NCBI GenBank assembly: GCA_945835425.1
Contig: CAMAJC010000135.1
Location: 1-5,747, forward strand
Direction: 5' to 3'
Length of the DNA: 5,747 bases
DNA from: an uncultured Clostridia bacterium
Lineage (GTDB): Bacteria; Bacillota; Clostridia; Oscillospirales; Ruminococcaceae
The notes below the pieces were generated by a model, which saw nothing but the letters and a program-made list of their open reading frames with translations, searched no databases and had not been told where the DNA came from. The translations under genes and the position numbers were made by a program. This document shows, one piece after another, positions 1 through 5,737 of the stretch. How positions within the stretch are numbered: position 1 is the stretch's first letter; every line of letters starts with the position of its first letter.

Positions 1-3
1 TCC

Positions 4-32
4 TTGACATTTAAGATTTTTCGCATTATAGT
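4..32 (+). promoter_or_regulatory. Sigma-A type promoter of the potABCD operon
   Basis: The -35 box TTGACA (4-9) matches the consensus exactly. It is followed by a 17-nt spacer and a -10 box TATAGT (27-32) that matches five of six positions. This predicts transcription starting near position 39 and a leader of about 170 nt before potA. No other promoter of comparable quality was seen before potA, and the four pot genes are close enough to be one transcript. The start point is inferred from spacing only. Confidence 0.8.
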
Positions 33-46
33 TATACAGGACTCGC

Positions 47-154
47 ATGTTTTGCAGAATCCGATTGTATCTGCTGACTGACACTGGAAAAATAGTTATC
101 ACACGTATTCTGAAAACAGCCGTTTTTGGGAAAAAGCCTTTTGCGGGCGGATGA
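47..154 (+). CDS. Possible 35-codon upstream ORF (leader peptide) in the potA leader
   Basis: An ATG at 47 opens a frame of 35 codons ending in TGA at 152-154, entirely inside the predicted potA leader. A weak AGGA (38-41) lies 5 nt upstream, but it falls almost at the predicted transcript 5' end, which weakens the case for efficient initiation. The peptide begins MFCRIRLYLL and ends KKPFAGG. It has several basic residues and no recognisable domain. Its stop codon lies just beyond the 5' arm (137-146) of a pairing that would mask the potA ribosome binding site, so translating it would interfere with that pairing. An open frame of this length is not rare by chance, so whether it is expressed is speculative. 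Confidence 0.25.
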   Translation: MFCRIRLYLLTDTGKIVITRILKTAVFGKKPFAGG

Positions 155-201
155 TGGCAGAAATTCCGGTGGGTACAGATGTACTTTTTCCGCAAAGGGG
201 G
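129..201 (+). promoter_or_regulatory. potA ribosome binding site with two alternative leader pairings
   Basis: The potA Shine-Dalgarno sequence is AAAGGGGG (194-201), 9 nt before the ATG at 211. It fixes that start rather than the in-frame ATG at 151, which has no good purine-rich site. By direct base pairing, 137-146 (CCTTTTGCGG) can pair with 190-199 (CCGCAAAGGG). That gives 10 pairs including one G-U and would bury the ribosome binding site. Alternatively 129-136 (GGAAAAAG) pairs perfectly with 184-191 (CTTTTTCC), which leaves the site free. The two pairings share C190 and C191, so they exclude each other. The complementarity is seen directly; a regulatory role is inference, and no known riboswitch class was recognised. 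Confidence 0.4.
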
Positions 202-210
202 ATACATGAT

Positions 211-1605
211 ATGAGTAGTATCATTGAACTGAAAAACATTACCTTGAGTTATGACGGCGACAAGATTCTGGACAATCTGTCCCTTTCGATTGAAAACGGG
301 CAGTTTGTGACTTTTTTAGGGCCGTCGGGATGTGGGAAGACGACAACGCTGCGCATCATCGGCGGATTTCTTACGCCGGACTCGGGTGATGTTTTTTTTG
401 ATGGGCAGCGGATCAACGACCTGCCGCCACACAAGAGGGAACTGAACACCGTTTTCCAGCGCTACGCCCTGTTCCCGCATTTAAACGTCTTTGATAACGT
501 CGCCTTCGGCCTAAAGATTCAGAAGGTACCGAAGGACGAGATACGCAAGCGGGTTCTGGAGATGCTGGAGGTTGTCGACCTCAAGGGCTTTGACAAGCGT
601 AAGGTCAACCGTCTTTCCGGCGGCCAGCAGCAGCGCGTCGCCATCGCCAGAGCTCTGGTCAACCGCCCGAAGGTACTGCTTCTGGACGAACCGCTGGGCG
701 CACTGGACCTCAAACTCCGCAAGGATATGCAGCTGGAGCTGCTCAATATCCAACGCAAGACCGGCATCACCTTCATCTACGTCACCCATGACCAGGAAGA
801 GGCCCTGACCATGTCGGACATGGTCGTCGTCATGAAGGACGGCGTTATCCAGCAGTACGGCCGGCCGGAGGATATCTATAACGAACCGAAAAACGCTTTC
901 GTCGCCGACTTTATCGGCGAGAGCAATATTTTTGACGCGACGATGGTGAAGGACTATCTCGTTTCCTTCTGCGGCGCCGAGTTTGCCTGTGAAGACGCGG
1001 GCTTCGGCGTCAATACGCCGGTCGACGTCGTTCTCCGCCCGGAGGATATCACGATTGTGGCACCCGACGCCTCTCCGATTCACGGCGAGGTTGAAAGCGT
1101 CGTCTTCAAGGGTGTCCATTACCAGATGAGCGTCCGCTGCGGCGGTTTGGAGTGGATCGTCCATTCCACCAAGTCGGCGAAAGTCGGCGAGCAGGTCGGC
1201 CTGTCCTTTGGACCCAACGATATCCACATCATGAACCGGCTGTTCAAGGCCTTCGACAATGTCCTGACCGGCGAAGTCACCGACGAGGGCAAGGTCACGG
1301 CGCTGGATATCGAGTTTGAGCGCCCGGATGTGACCCTGCCGGTGGGCACCAAGGTCAAAGTTGTCCTGCAGCCTGCCGATATCGAGGTCGTATCTCTGGA
1401 CCTTGCCGACCGCAAGGTCTTCCTGGAATCGCTGATTTACAAGGGCAAATACAACGAGATGATTGTCTATCTCTATGAGGAGCAGACCTATGTGATGCTG
1501 CACTCCTACCTCGACCAGCAGGTGGCGACCGATATCGGTATCAAGTTCCACTTTGAAAACGCTCTTGTCTCTCCGATGGATGGGGAGGTGGGTGTCGATG
1601 GCTGA
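211..1605 (+). CDS. potA: Spermidine/putrescine ABC transporter ATP-binding protein PotA, extended C-terminus
   Basis: This is the cytoplasmic ATPase that powers polyamine import through PotB and PotC. The 464-residue product has every ABC ATPase motif: Walker A GPSGCGKTT (37-45), Q-loop Q83, signature LSGGQ (135-139), Walker B VLLLDE (155-160) with catalytic E160, the D-loop region GALD (163-166) and switch histidine H193. The nucleotide-binding domain resembles PotA and other CUT1/MOI-type ATPases, and the polyamine call rests on the potB-potC-potD neighbours. E. coli PotA is about 378 residues. The excess here lies after residue 237, where two similar segments (about 237-342 and 349-455) align, with VDVVLRPEDI (271-280) matching VKVVLQPADI (382-391). 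This suggests a duplicated TOBE-like regulatory module. The start at 211 is supported by AAAGGGGG 9 nt upstream. The 3' end overlaps potB by 8 nt. Confidence 0.93.
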   Translation: MSSIIELKNITLSYDGDKILDNLSLSIENGQFVTFLGPSGCGKTTTLRIIGGFLTPDSGDVFFDGQRINDLPPHKRELNTVFQRYALFPHLNVFDNVAFGLKIQKVPKDEIRKRVLEMLEVVDLKGFDKRKVNRLSGGQQQRVAIARALVNRPKVLLLDEPLGALDLKLRKDMQLELLNIQRKTGITFIYVTHDQEEALTMSDMVVVMKDGVIQQYGRPEDIYNEPKNAFVADFIGESNIFDATMVKDYLVSFCGAEFACEDAGFGVNTPVDVVLRPEDITIVAPDASPIHGEVESVVFKGVHYQMSVRCGGLEWIVHSTKSAKVGEQVGLSFGPNDIHIMNRLFKAFDNVLTGEVTDEGKVTALDIEFERPDVTLPVGTKVKVVLQPADIEVVSLDLADRKVFLESLIYKGKYNEMIVYLYEEQTYVMLHSYLDQQVATDIGIKFHFENALVSPMDGEVGVDG

Positions 1606-2443
1606 ACAGACCCGCCACCGTCCCTTTGATATGGCGAAGCTGACGAGCGTGCCGTACCTTGTTTGGATGCTGCTGTTTACGATTGTTCCTTTGGGAATGG
1701 TCGTCTGGTACGCCTTTACGGCTTATCCCAACACTGATTTCACCCTGCAGAACTTCGCCGGCGTCTTAAAATACGGCAAGACTTTCTGGAAATCGATTTA
1801 CCTGTCGCTGATCGCGACGGTGGTCTGCCTGATCGTCGGCTTCCCGATGGGCTTTATCATGTCCCGCATGAGCGAGCGGGGTCAGCGGACAATGCAGATG
1901 CTGATTATGCTGCCCATGTGGATGAGCTTTCTGCTGCGCACCTACGCCTGGATGACTCTCCTCGAAAATGAGGGACTTATCAATAAATTCCTCGGCCTTT
2001 TCGGCATCGGTCCGTTCCAGATGATCAACACCCAGGGCGCGATCGTCCTTGGCATGGTGTATAACTATCTCCCTTATATGATTCTGCCGCTGTATTCGGT
2101 CATGGTCAAGATCGACCAGTCGGTCATCGAGGCGGCTCAGGACCTCGGCGCCGACGGGTTCCACGTCCTGATTCGCGTTATCCTGCCGTTGGCGGTGCCG
2201 GGCATCGTCACCGGTATCACGATGGTATTCGTCCCGTCGGTATCGACCTTTATCATTTCCCGTATGCTGGGCGGCGGCAGCAACCTGCTGATCGGCGACC
2301 TGATCGAGCAGCAGTTTTTAGGCTCGGTCTATAATCCCGGCGTCGGCTCGGCCATGAGCCTGATTCTGATGGTCATGATTCTGCTGATCATGGGCGTCAT
2401 CAACCGCTTTGACAGCGACGAAATGGAGGGGATGCTGGTATGA
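1598..2443 (+). CDS. potB: Spermidine/putrescine ABC transporter permease PotB
   Basis: This is the first of the two inner-membrane permeases of the polyamine importer, expected to pair with PotC. The 281-residue length is close to E. coli PotB (about 275). Hydrophobic segments at roughly 17-41, 66-90, 99-121, 147-168, 197-222 and 249-269 fit six transmembrane helices. The cytoplasmic EAA coupling loop begins EAAQDLGAD (178-186) and runs to the PGI at 201-203; it docks on the ATPase. The ATG at 1598 was chosen because GGGGAGGTG (1582-1590) sits 7 nt upstream. An in-frame ATG at 1553 would add 15 residues of potA overlap and has no such site. The start lies inside the end of potA with an 8-nt overlap, which suggests translational coupling. 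Assignment to PotB rather than another CUT1-like permease rests on order and on PotD downstream. Confidence 0.92.
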   Translation: MAEQTRHRPFDMAKLTSVPYLVWMLLFTIVPLGMVVWYAFTAYPNTDFTLQNFAGVLKYGKTFWKSIYLSLIATVVCLIVGFPMGFIMSRMSERGQRTMQMLIMLPMWMSFLLRTYAWMTLLENEGLINKFLGLFGIGPFQMINTQGAIVLGMVYNYLPYMILPLYSVMVKIDQSVIEAAQDLGADGFHVLIRVILPLAVPGIVTGITMVFVPSVSTFIISRMLGGGSNLLIGDLIEQQFLGSVYNPGVGSAMSLILMVMILLIMGVINRFDSDEMEGMLV

Positions 2444-3237
2444 AAAAGAAAAACGTCCTTTCCAAAGTGTATACCGGCCTGATGCTCCTGTTTTTGTTCG
2501 CGCCGATATTTGTCCTGATTGTTTTTTCCTTTAATGAATCCAAATCCCGCGCGCTCTTTACCGGCTTCACGTTCAAGTGGTATGTCGAGCTGTTCCAGAA
2601 TGAAATGATTATGTCGGCCCTGTGGGGTTCGCTTTCGATGGCGTTTTGCTCCTCGACGATTGCGGCCATTGTCGGTACAGCCGCTGCGGTCGGCATCCAC
2701 AAAATTCAGCGCAAGGGCATCCGGACGGCGATCATGAACATTACCTATCTGCCGGTTTTAAACCCGGAGATCGTCACCGGTATCTCGATGATGCTGCTCT
2801 TTGTTATCTTTAAAAACCTGCTGGGAATCAAGCTCGGCTTTATCACCGTCCTGATTGCCCACGTCACCTTCTGCCTTCCGTACGCGATTTTGAACGTGCT
2901 CCCGAAGCTCCGCCAGATGGACCCCAGCCTCTACGAAGCGGCGCAGGACCTCGGCTGTCCGCCGGTACGCGCCTTCTTCAAGGTCGTCATCCCGGAGATC
3001 ATGCCCGGTATCATTTCCGGCTATCTGATGTCCTTTACCTTCTCGCTGGACGATTTCATCATCACCTACTTCACCTCCGGCAGCGGCTTCACCAGCCTGC
3101 CGTTGGTCATCTACTCGATGGTCCGCAAGAAAGTAAACCCGCAGATCAACGCGCTTTCCGCCATTATCTTTGTGGTCGTCCTGCTGATGCTGCTCATCTC
3201 CAACCTTGTGCAGGCGAGAAAAGAGAAAGCTGATTGA
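2440..3237 (+). CDS. potC: Spermidine/putrescine ABC transporter permease PotC
   Basis: This is the second polyamine permease subunit, with 265 residues against about 264 in E. coli PotC. Likely membrane helices are near 9-31, 61-86, 102-124, 133-155, 188-210 and 237-257, and the tail is short and basic. The EAA loop starts EAAQDLGCP (166-174) and ends with the PGI at 189-191. Its first seven residues are identical to the matching loop in PotB, as expected if both contact the same ATPase dimer. The segment SLDDFIITYFTSG (202-214) is typical of PotC-type permeases. The start codon overlaps the potB stop in an ATGA, with GGAGGGG (2425-2431) 8 nt upstream, so the two permeases are probably made in step. 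A 37-nt gap separates it from potD. Confidence 0.93.
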   Translation: MKKKNVLSKVYTGLMLLFLFAPIFVLIVFSFNESKSRALFTGFTFKWYVELFQNEMIMSALWGSLSMAFCSSTIAAIVGTAAAVGIHKIQRKGIRTAIMNITYLPVLNPEIVTGISMMLLFVIFKNLLGIKLGFITVLIAHVTFCLPYAILNVLPKLRQMDPSLYEAAQDLGCPPVRAFFKVVIPEIMPGIISGYLMSFTFSLDDFIITYFTSGSGFTSLPLVIYSMVRKKVNPQINALSAIIFVVVLLMLLISNLVQARKEKAD

Positions 3238-3274
3238 ACTTTACCCCGTCAAATGAAAGGAAAAGAGAAAAGAA

Positions 3275-4348
3275 ATGAAAAGAAAACTCTCTCTGCTGCT
3301 GGCTGTCCTGACGGCAGCTTCTGCCGCCGCTGCATTTTCCTCCTGTGGGTCGTCCTCTTCCGCGAAGCCGACTTTGAAGGTTTTCAACTGGGGCGAGTAC
3401 ATTTCGGACGGACAGGATGATACCCTGGATGTTATCGAGATGTTTGAGGAAGAGTTTAACTGCAACGTACAGTATGACACCTTCTCCACCAATGAGGAAA
3501 TGTACACCAAGCTGGCTTCTGGCTCGGTCGAGTACGACATCATCATTCCTTCCGACTATATGATCTCCAAGATGATCAACGAGGACATGCTGGAACCGAT
3601 CGATTATGATGTTGTGACCAATGCTGCCAACCTGATGGAGCGGTTCAAAACCACCGATTACGACCCCGGCAACGCCTACAGCGTCCCTTATACCTGGGGC
3701 ACCGTCGGCCTGATCTACAACACCACCATGGTAGAGGGTACGCCGACCAGCTGGAGCGCCCTCTGGGACGAGAACTATACAGGCAAGATTCTGATGTTCC
3801 TCAACAACCGTGACGCTTTCGGTATCGCGGAGAAGCTGCTGGGCTATTCCCAGAACTCTACCAACGCCGACGAGATTCAGGCCTGTGCCGACCTGCTCAA
3901 GGATCAGAAAAAGGTCAAGCCCAACTACGTCATGGACGAGATTTTTGACAAGATGGAGATCGGCGAAGCGGCGCTGGCGCCTTATTATGCCGGTGACGCG
4001 GTGACGATGATCTCGGAAAACCCCGATCTGGCCTTTGTTGTGCCGGAGGAGGGCAGCAACGTCTTCATCGACGCCATGTGCATCGTCAAGGGCACCGAGC
4101 AGTACGAGCTGGCCAACCAGTTCATCAACTTCATGTGCCGCGACGACGTTGCCCAGGCGAACATCGAGTATATCTGCTACTCGACGCCGCTGCAGACCGT
4201 CTACGACAACCTCGACGAAGAAATTCGCAGCAACGAGATCATCTACCCGGATGACGAGGTTCTGTCCCGCTGTGAGTCTTTCGTGGTTCTGCCGGACGAC
4301 ACCAACCAGCTGATTCAGGACCTCTGGAACGAAATTATTGCAGAGTAA
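3275..4348 (+). CDS. potD: Spermidine/putrescine-binding lipoprotein PotD
   Basis: This is the extracellular substrate-binding subunit that delivers polyamine to PotBC. The 357-residue product opens with a lipoprotein signal: basic MKRK, a hydrophobic stretch, then FSSC with lipidated Cys24, followed by a Ser-rich linker. The mature part begins LKVFNWGEYI (34-43), the hallmark PotD/PotF start. It continues with TNEEMYTKL (72-80), IPSDY (91-95), YAGDAV (238-243) and FIDAMC (264-269). Compared from memory with the E. coli PotD site, Asp257 is kept as D266 and Tyr293 as Y302. Asp168, Glu171, Trp229 and Trp255 become N177, D180, Y238 and F264, so the exact polyamine preference is open. The start has a modest AAAGGA (3256-3261), 13 nt before the ATG, plus further purines. 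It is the last gene before a strong terminator, with a 37-nt gap after potC. Confidence 0.93.
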   Translation: MKRKLSLLLAVLTAASAAAAFSSCGSSSSAKPTLKVFNWGEYISDGQDDTLDVIEMFEEEFNCNVQYDTFSTNEEMYTKLASGSVEYDIIIPSDYMISKMINEDMLEPIDYDVVTNAANLMERFKTTDYDPGNAYSVPYTWGTVGLIYNTTMVEGTPTSWSALWDENYTGKILMFLNNRDAFGIAEKLLGYSQNSTNADEIQACADLLKDQKKVKPNYVMDEIFDKMEIGEAALAPYYAGDAVTMISENPDLAFVVPEEGSNVFIDAMCIVKGTEQYELANQFINFMCRDDVAQANIEYICYSTPLQTVYDNLDEEIRSNEIIYPDDEVLSRCESFVVLPDDTNQLIQDLWNEIIAE

Positions 4349-4394
4349 TTTATAAAACTGGTTTGCTGCAATATATCGGTCCTGAGACTGTAGC

Positions 4395-4411
4395 GGCGAC
4401 CTGCGGTCGCC
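4395..4411. repeat. Small GC-rich palindrome, possible dispersed REP-like element
   Basis: GGCGACC (4395-4401) and GGTCGCC (4405-4411) form a perfect 7-bp inverted repeat around the loop TGC. It lies 46 nt after the potD stop in an otherwise AT-rich gap. No T-run follows it, so it is not a terminator in itself. Its position between convergent genes and its compact GC stem resemble short palindromic repeats scattered through bacterial genomes. Only one copy is visible here, so the repeat status is unproven. It could also act as an mRNA 3'-end stabiliser for potD. Confidence 0.4.
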
Positions 4412-4435
4412 ACCGGAAAAAACGAGTCATAAACC

Positions 4436-4475
4436 AAACGCTCCCGACTTTCACAGGAAAATCGGGAGCGTTTTT
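4436..4475 (+). terminator. Intrinsic terminator of the potABCD operon
   Basis: A 12-bp perfect stem pairs 4436-4447 (AAACGCTCCCGA) with 4462-4473 (TCGGGAGCGTTT). The T-run 4471-4475 overlaps its 3' edge and TGTTT-type sequence follows. The apical loop can gain three more A-T pairs (4449-4451 with 4458-4460). It lies 87 nt after the potD stop. On the opposite strand the stem starts 18 nt after the end of the membrane-protein gene and is followed by TTTGGTTT, so it may also stop the convergent transcript, less efficiently. Confidence 0.9.
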
Positions 4476-4491
4476 GTTTATTATGGAAACA

Positions 4492-5184
4492 TTACTTTTT
4501 CGCGATTGCGCCCAGAATGGTCGAGATAACACCGCAGAGGATGCCGCCCAGAGGGAACAGCACCCAAGCCGGATGCCACCTTCCCTGGAATACGCCCAGC
4601 AGGAAGAACAGCCCCGTTGCGCCCAGCATGATCAGTGAGCAGAGGATATCCTCGAGTTTCTTCGCCCAGTGCCGTCCATTGCCTTCCGCGTGCTGTGCAT
4701 GACGCGGCAGCATACCCATCCGGATCAGCTTTTTCATCCGGCTGTAGTAGATCGAGGAAAAGACAATGATACCTGCGCCGATACCCCACAGCAGGAACAT
4801 GACAGCCGCGGCCAAAACGCCGTCCCAGTATATGCTGCTCAGCAGAATACAGGCGACCAGTCCCAGCACGCAAACCGTAACGCCGGAAGCGATGCCCAGG
4901 GCCAGCTTTTTGGAGGCAGCGGCAAATTCCTGCTGCAGCTGCATTTCCGTATCATTTCCGTTCATGCCGATCGGCGCGACGCCCAGCTCGGCGCAGATTT
5001 CCTCCATGCTGCCGAATTCCGAGACGACGATGCCGAGGGCTTCTTCCTCGGATTTTCCCCAGCCGAGCAGGGCTTCATATTTGTCCTCGCTGCTTTCGAT
5101 CAGTTTCAGCCGCATTTCCGCCGCCGCTTCGGTGCGCGGCATCAGGAAAAAGAGGTTGTCGATATATTCGGTGACTTTGCTCAT
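4492..5184 (-). CDS. Small integral membrane protein with DUF1700/HAAS-like N-terminal segment
   Basis: The 230-residue product has two parts. Residues 1-90 are soluble and helical: YIDNLFFLMPRT (7-18), then a charged helix, then GWGKSEEEALGIVVSEFGS (41-59) and a further acidic helix. This resembles the DUF1700/HAAS-type helical segment often encoded next to PadR regulators in Firmicutes. The rest has four likely membrane helices near 95-117, 121-145, 179-199 and 205-227, with a basic His-rich loop at about 150-176. No catalytic motif was recognised and the function is unknown. The ATG at 5184 is preferred because AAGGA (complement of 5194-5198) lies 9 nt upstream. A TTG six codons earlier would overlap the padR stop and consume that site. 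The 14-nt gap after padR implies one operon, probably under PadR control. Confidence 0.8.
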   Translation of the reverse strand: MSKVTEYIDNLFFLMPRTEAAAEMRLKLIESSEDKYEALLGWGKSEEEALGIVVSEFGSMEEICAELGVAPIGMNGNDTEMQLQQEFAAASKKLALGIASGVTVCVLGLVACILLSSIYWDGVLAAAVMFLLWGIGAGIIVFSSIYYSRMKKLIRMGMLPRHAQHAEGNGRHWAKKLEDILCSLIMLGATGLFFLLGVFQGRWHPAWVLFPLGGILCGVISTILGAIAKK

Positions 5185-5198
5185 AAATGTCCATCCTT

Positions 5199-5561
5199 TC
5201 AAAAAATGTCTGCTGGCTTATCCGGCGCTGCGGGCAGCAGGGGAACGGTGAACCGGTCGATCAGTTCCTTTGTCTCGCGCCATTCTGCACATTTTTCCCC
5301 ATAAAATTTTGTACCTTCCGGTGTGATGTGGTAGTAGGTTCGCTTCCTTCCCATGGTCTCGTCTCCGGCATAGGAGGTAATCAACCCGTTTTTTTCCAGC
5401 CGGGAGAGGACCGAATAAAGGGTCGTCTCCTTCATGTGGTAGCTGCCGCCGCTTTTGTCGGAAATTTCCTGCATCAGATTGTATCCGTAGGAATCCTGCT
5501 GGCACAGCAGTCCCAGAATGATGATATCATTATATCCCCGCAGGATATCGCTGCTGATCAA
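5199..5561 (-). CDS. PadR-family transcriptional regulator
   Basis: This 120-residue winged-helix DNA-binding protein is of the short PadR type. The N-terminus MISSDILRGYNDIIILGLL (1-19) and SYGYNLMQEI (24-33) are characteristic. The recognition helix region is TLYSVLSRLEKNGLI (47-61), and the wing is GRKRTYYHITPEG (71-83). A short C-terminal helix around 84-104 would dimerise. Translation appears to start at TTG (5559-5561), since no in-frame ATG precedes the conserved N-terminus; the purine-rich AAGGCGGTGAG lies just upstream. PadR proteins usually repress their own operon and are relieved by a ligand or signal that cannot be deduced here. The gene ends 14 nt before the membrane-protein gene, and the ribosome binding site of that gene abuts and slightly overlaps the padR stop. 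Confidence 0.9.
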   Translation of the reverse strand: MISSDILRGYNDIIILGLLCQQDSYGYNLMQEISDKSGGSYHMKETTLYSVLSRLEKNGLITSYAGDETMGRKRTYYHITPEGTKFYGEKCAEWRETKELIDRFTVPLLPAAPDKPADIF

Positions 5562-5609
5562 ATACTCACCGCCTTTTACTCCATCTGTCGTAGTACACCT
5601 GATGAAGTA

Positions 5610-5638
5610 ATTATACCATATAACGGCCTGCGGGTCAA
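5610..5638 (-). promoter_or_regulatory. Near-consensus promoter of the padR operon
   Basis: Read on the - strand, TTGACC (5638-5633) is followed by exactly 17 nt and a perfect TATAAT (5615-5610), with TGG just before it giving an extended -10. The predicted start is near 5603, about 42 nt before the TTG start codon of padR. Such a strong core promoter ahead of a PadR gene fits a promoter normally held off by repression. Confidence 0.85.
5611..5623. promoter_or_regulatory. Palindrome overlapping the padR -10 box, candidate PadR operator
   Basis: TTATA (5611-5615), CCA, then TATAA (5619-5623) form a perfect 5-bp-arm inverted repeat that covers most of the -10 box of the padR promoter. A protein bound here would block RNA polymerase, which fits autorepression by PadR. 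The arms are short and purely A/T, and -10 regions are naturally A/T rich, so this may be coincidence. Confidence 0.3.
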
Positions 5639-5649
5639 GGATATTTTTA

Positions 5650-5665
5650 TAGACAGATGTGTCTA
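5650..5665. promoter_or_regulatory. 16-bp inverted repeat between divergent promoters, candidate operator
   Basis: TAGACA (5650-5655), GATG, then TGTCTA (5660-5665) form a perfect inverted repeat with 6-bp arms and a 4-bp centre. This is the geometry of a site for a dimeric regulator. It lies upstream of the -35 boxes of both divergent promoters, 11 bp from the padR -35 and 29 bp from the rightward one. It could bind PadR, the product of a gene beyond the right edge, or another regulator. The protein that binds is unknown. Confidence 0.45.
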
Positions 5666-5694
5666 ATTTTCAGGTTTCGGCGTTTTTTCCTTGC

Positions 5695-5723
5695 TTGACA
5701 GGGAACGCGAAATAGAGTAAGAT
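5695..5723 (+). promoter_or_regulatory. Rightward promoter reading out of the window
   Basis: TTGACA (5695-5700), a 17-nt spacer and TAAGAT (5718-5723, four of six consensus positions) form a plausible sigma-A promoter pointing to the right edge. The predicted start is near 5730. No start codon of a downstream gene is visible before the window ends, so the gene it serves is not seen. Confidence 0.55.
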
Positions 5724-5737
5724 TAAGATAACTCTTA
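5724..5737. promoter_or_regulatory. Palindrome at the predicted start of the rightward promoter
   Basis: TAAGA (5724-5728), TAAC, then TCTTA (5733-5737) form a perfect 5-bp-arm inverted repeat. It begins directly after the rightward -10 box and spans the predicted transcription start. TAAGAT also occurs twice in tandem (5718-5723 and 5724-5729). The position suits a repressor site. The arms are short and A/T rich, so the call is tentative. Confidence 0.3.

Noticed and set aside
123..135. TTTTT-GGG-AAAAA hairpin in the potA leader as a possible terminator
   Set aside because: The stem is only five A-T pairs with a three-base loop and no T-run after it, far too weak for termination.
151..210. 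In-frame ATG at 151 that would lengthen PotA by 20 residues
   Set aside because: No good ribosome binding site precedes it, the added residues do not resemble a PotA N-terminus, and AAAGGGGG sits at ideal distance from the ATG at 211.
206..214. Two-codon frame ATG-ATA-TGA overlapping the potA start
   Set aside because: It is only 4 nt from the ribosome binding site and most likely arises by chance from the sequence around the real ATG.
511..1551. Long antisense open frame of 346 codons within potA
   Set aside because: It lies wholly opposite a clear ABC ATPase gene. Its product is an unpatterned Asp/His/Leu-rich sequence with no domain, as expected for the shadow of a GC-rich gene.
5185..5202. 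TTG start adding six residues to the membrane protein
   Set aside because: It would translate through the ribosome binding site that serves the ATG at 5184 and overlap the padR stop. The extra residues simply encode that site.
4669..5304. Open frame of 211 codons on the + strand opposite the membrane-protein and padR genes
   Set aside because: It crosses the junction of two convincing - strand genes, has no ribosome binding site and its product has no recognisable fold.
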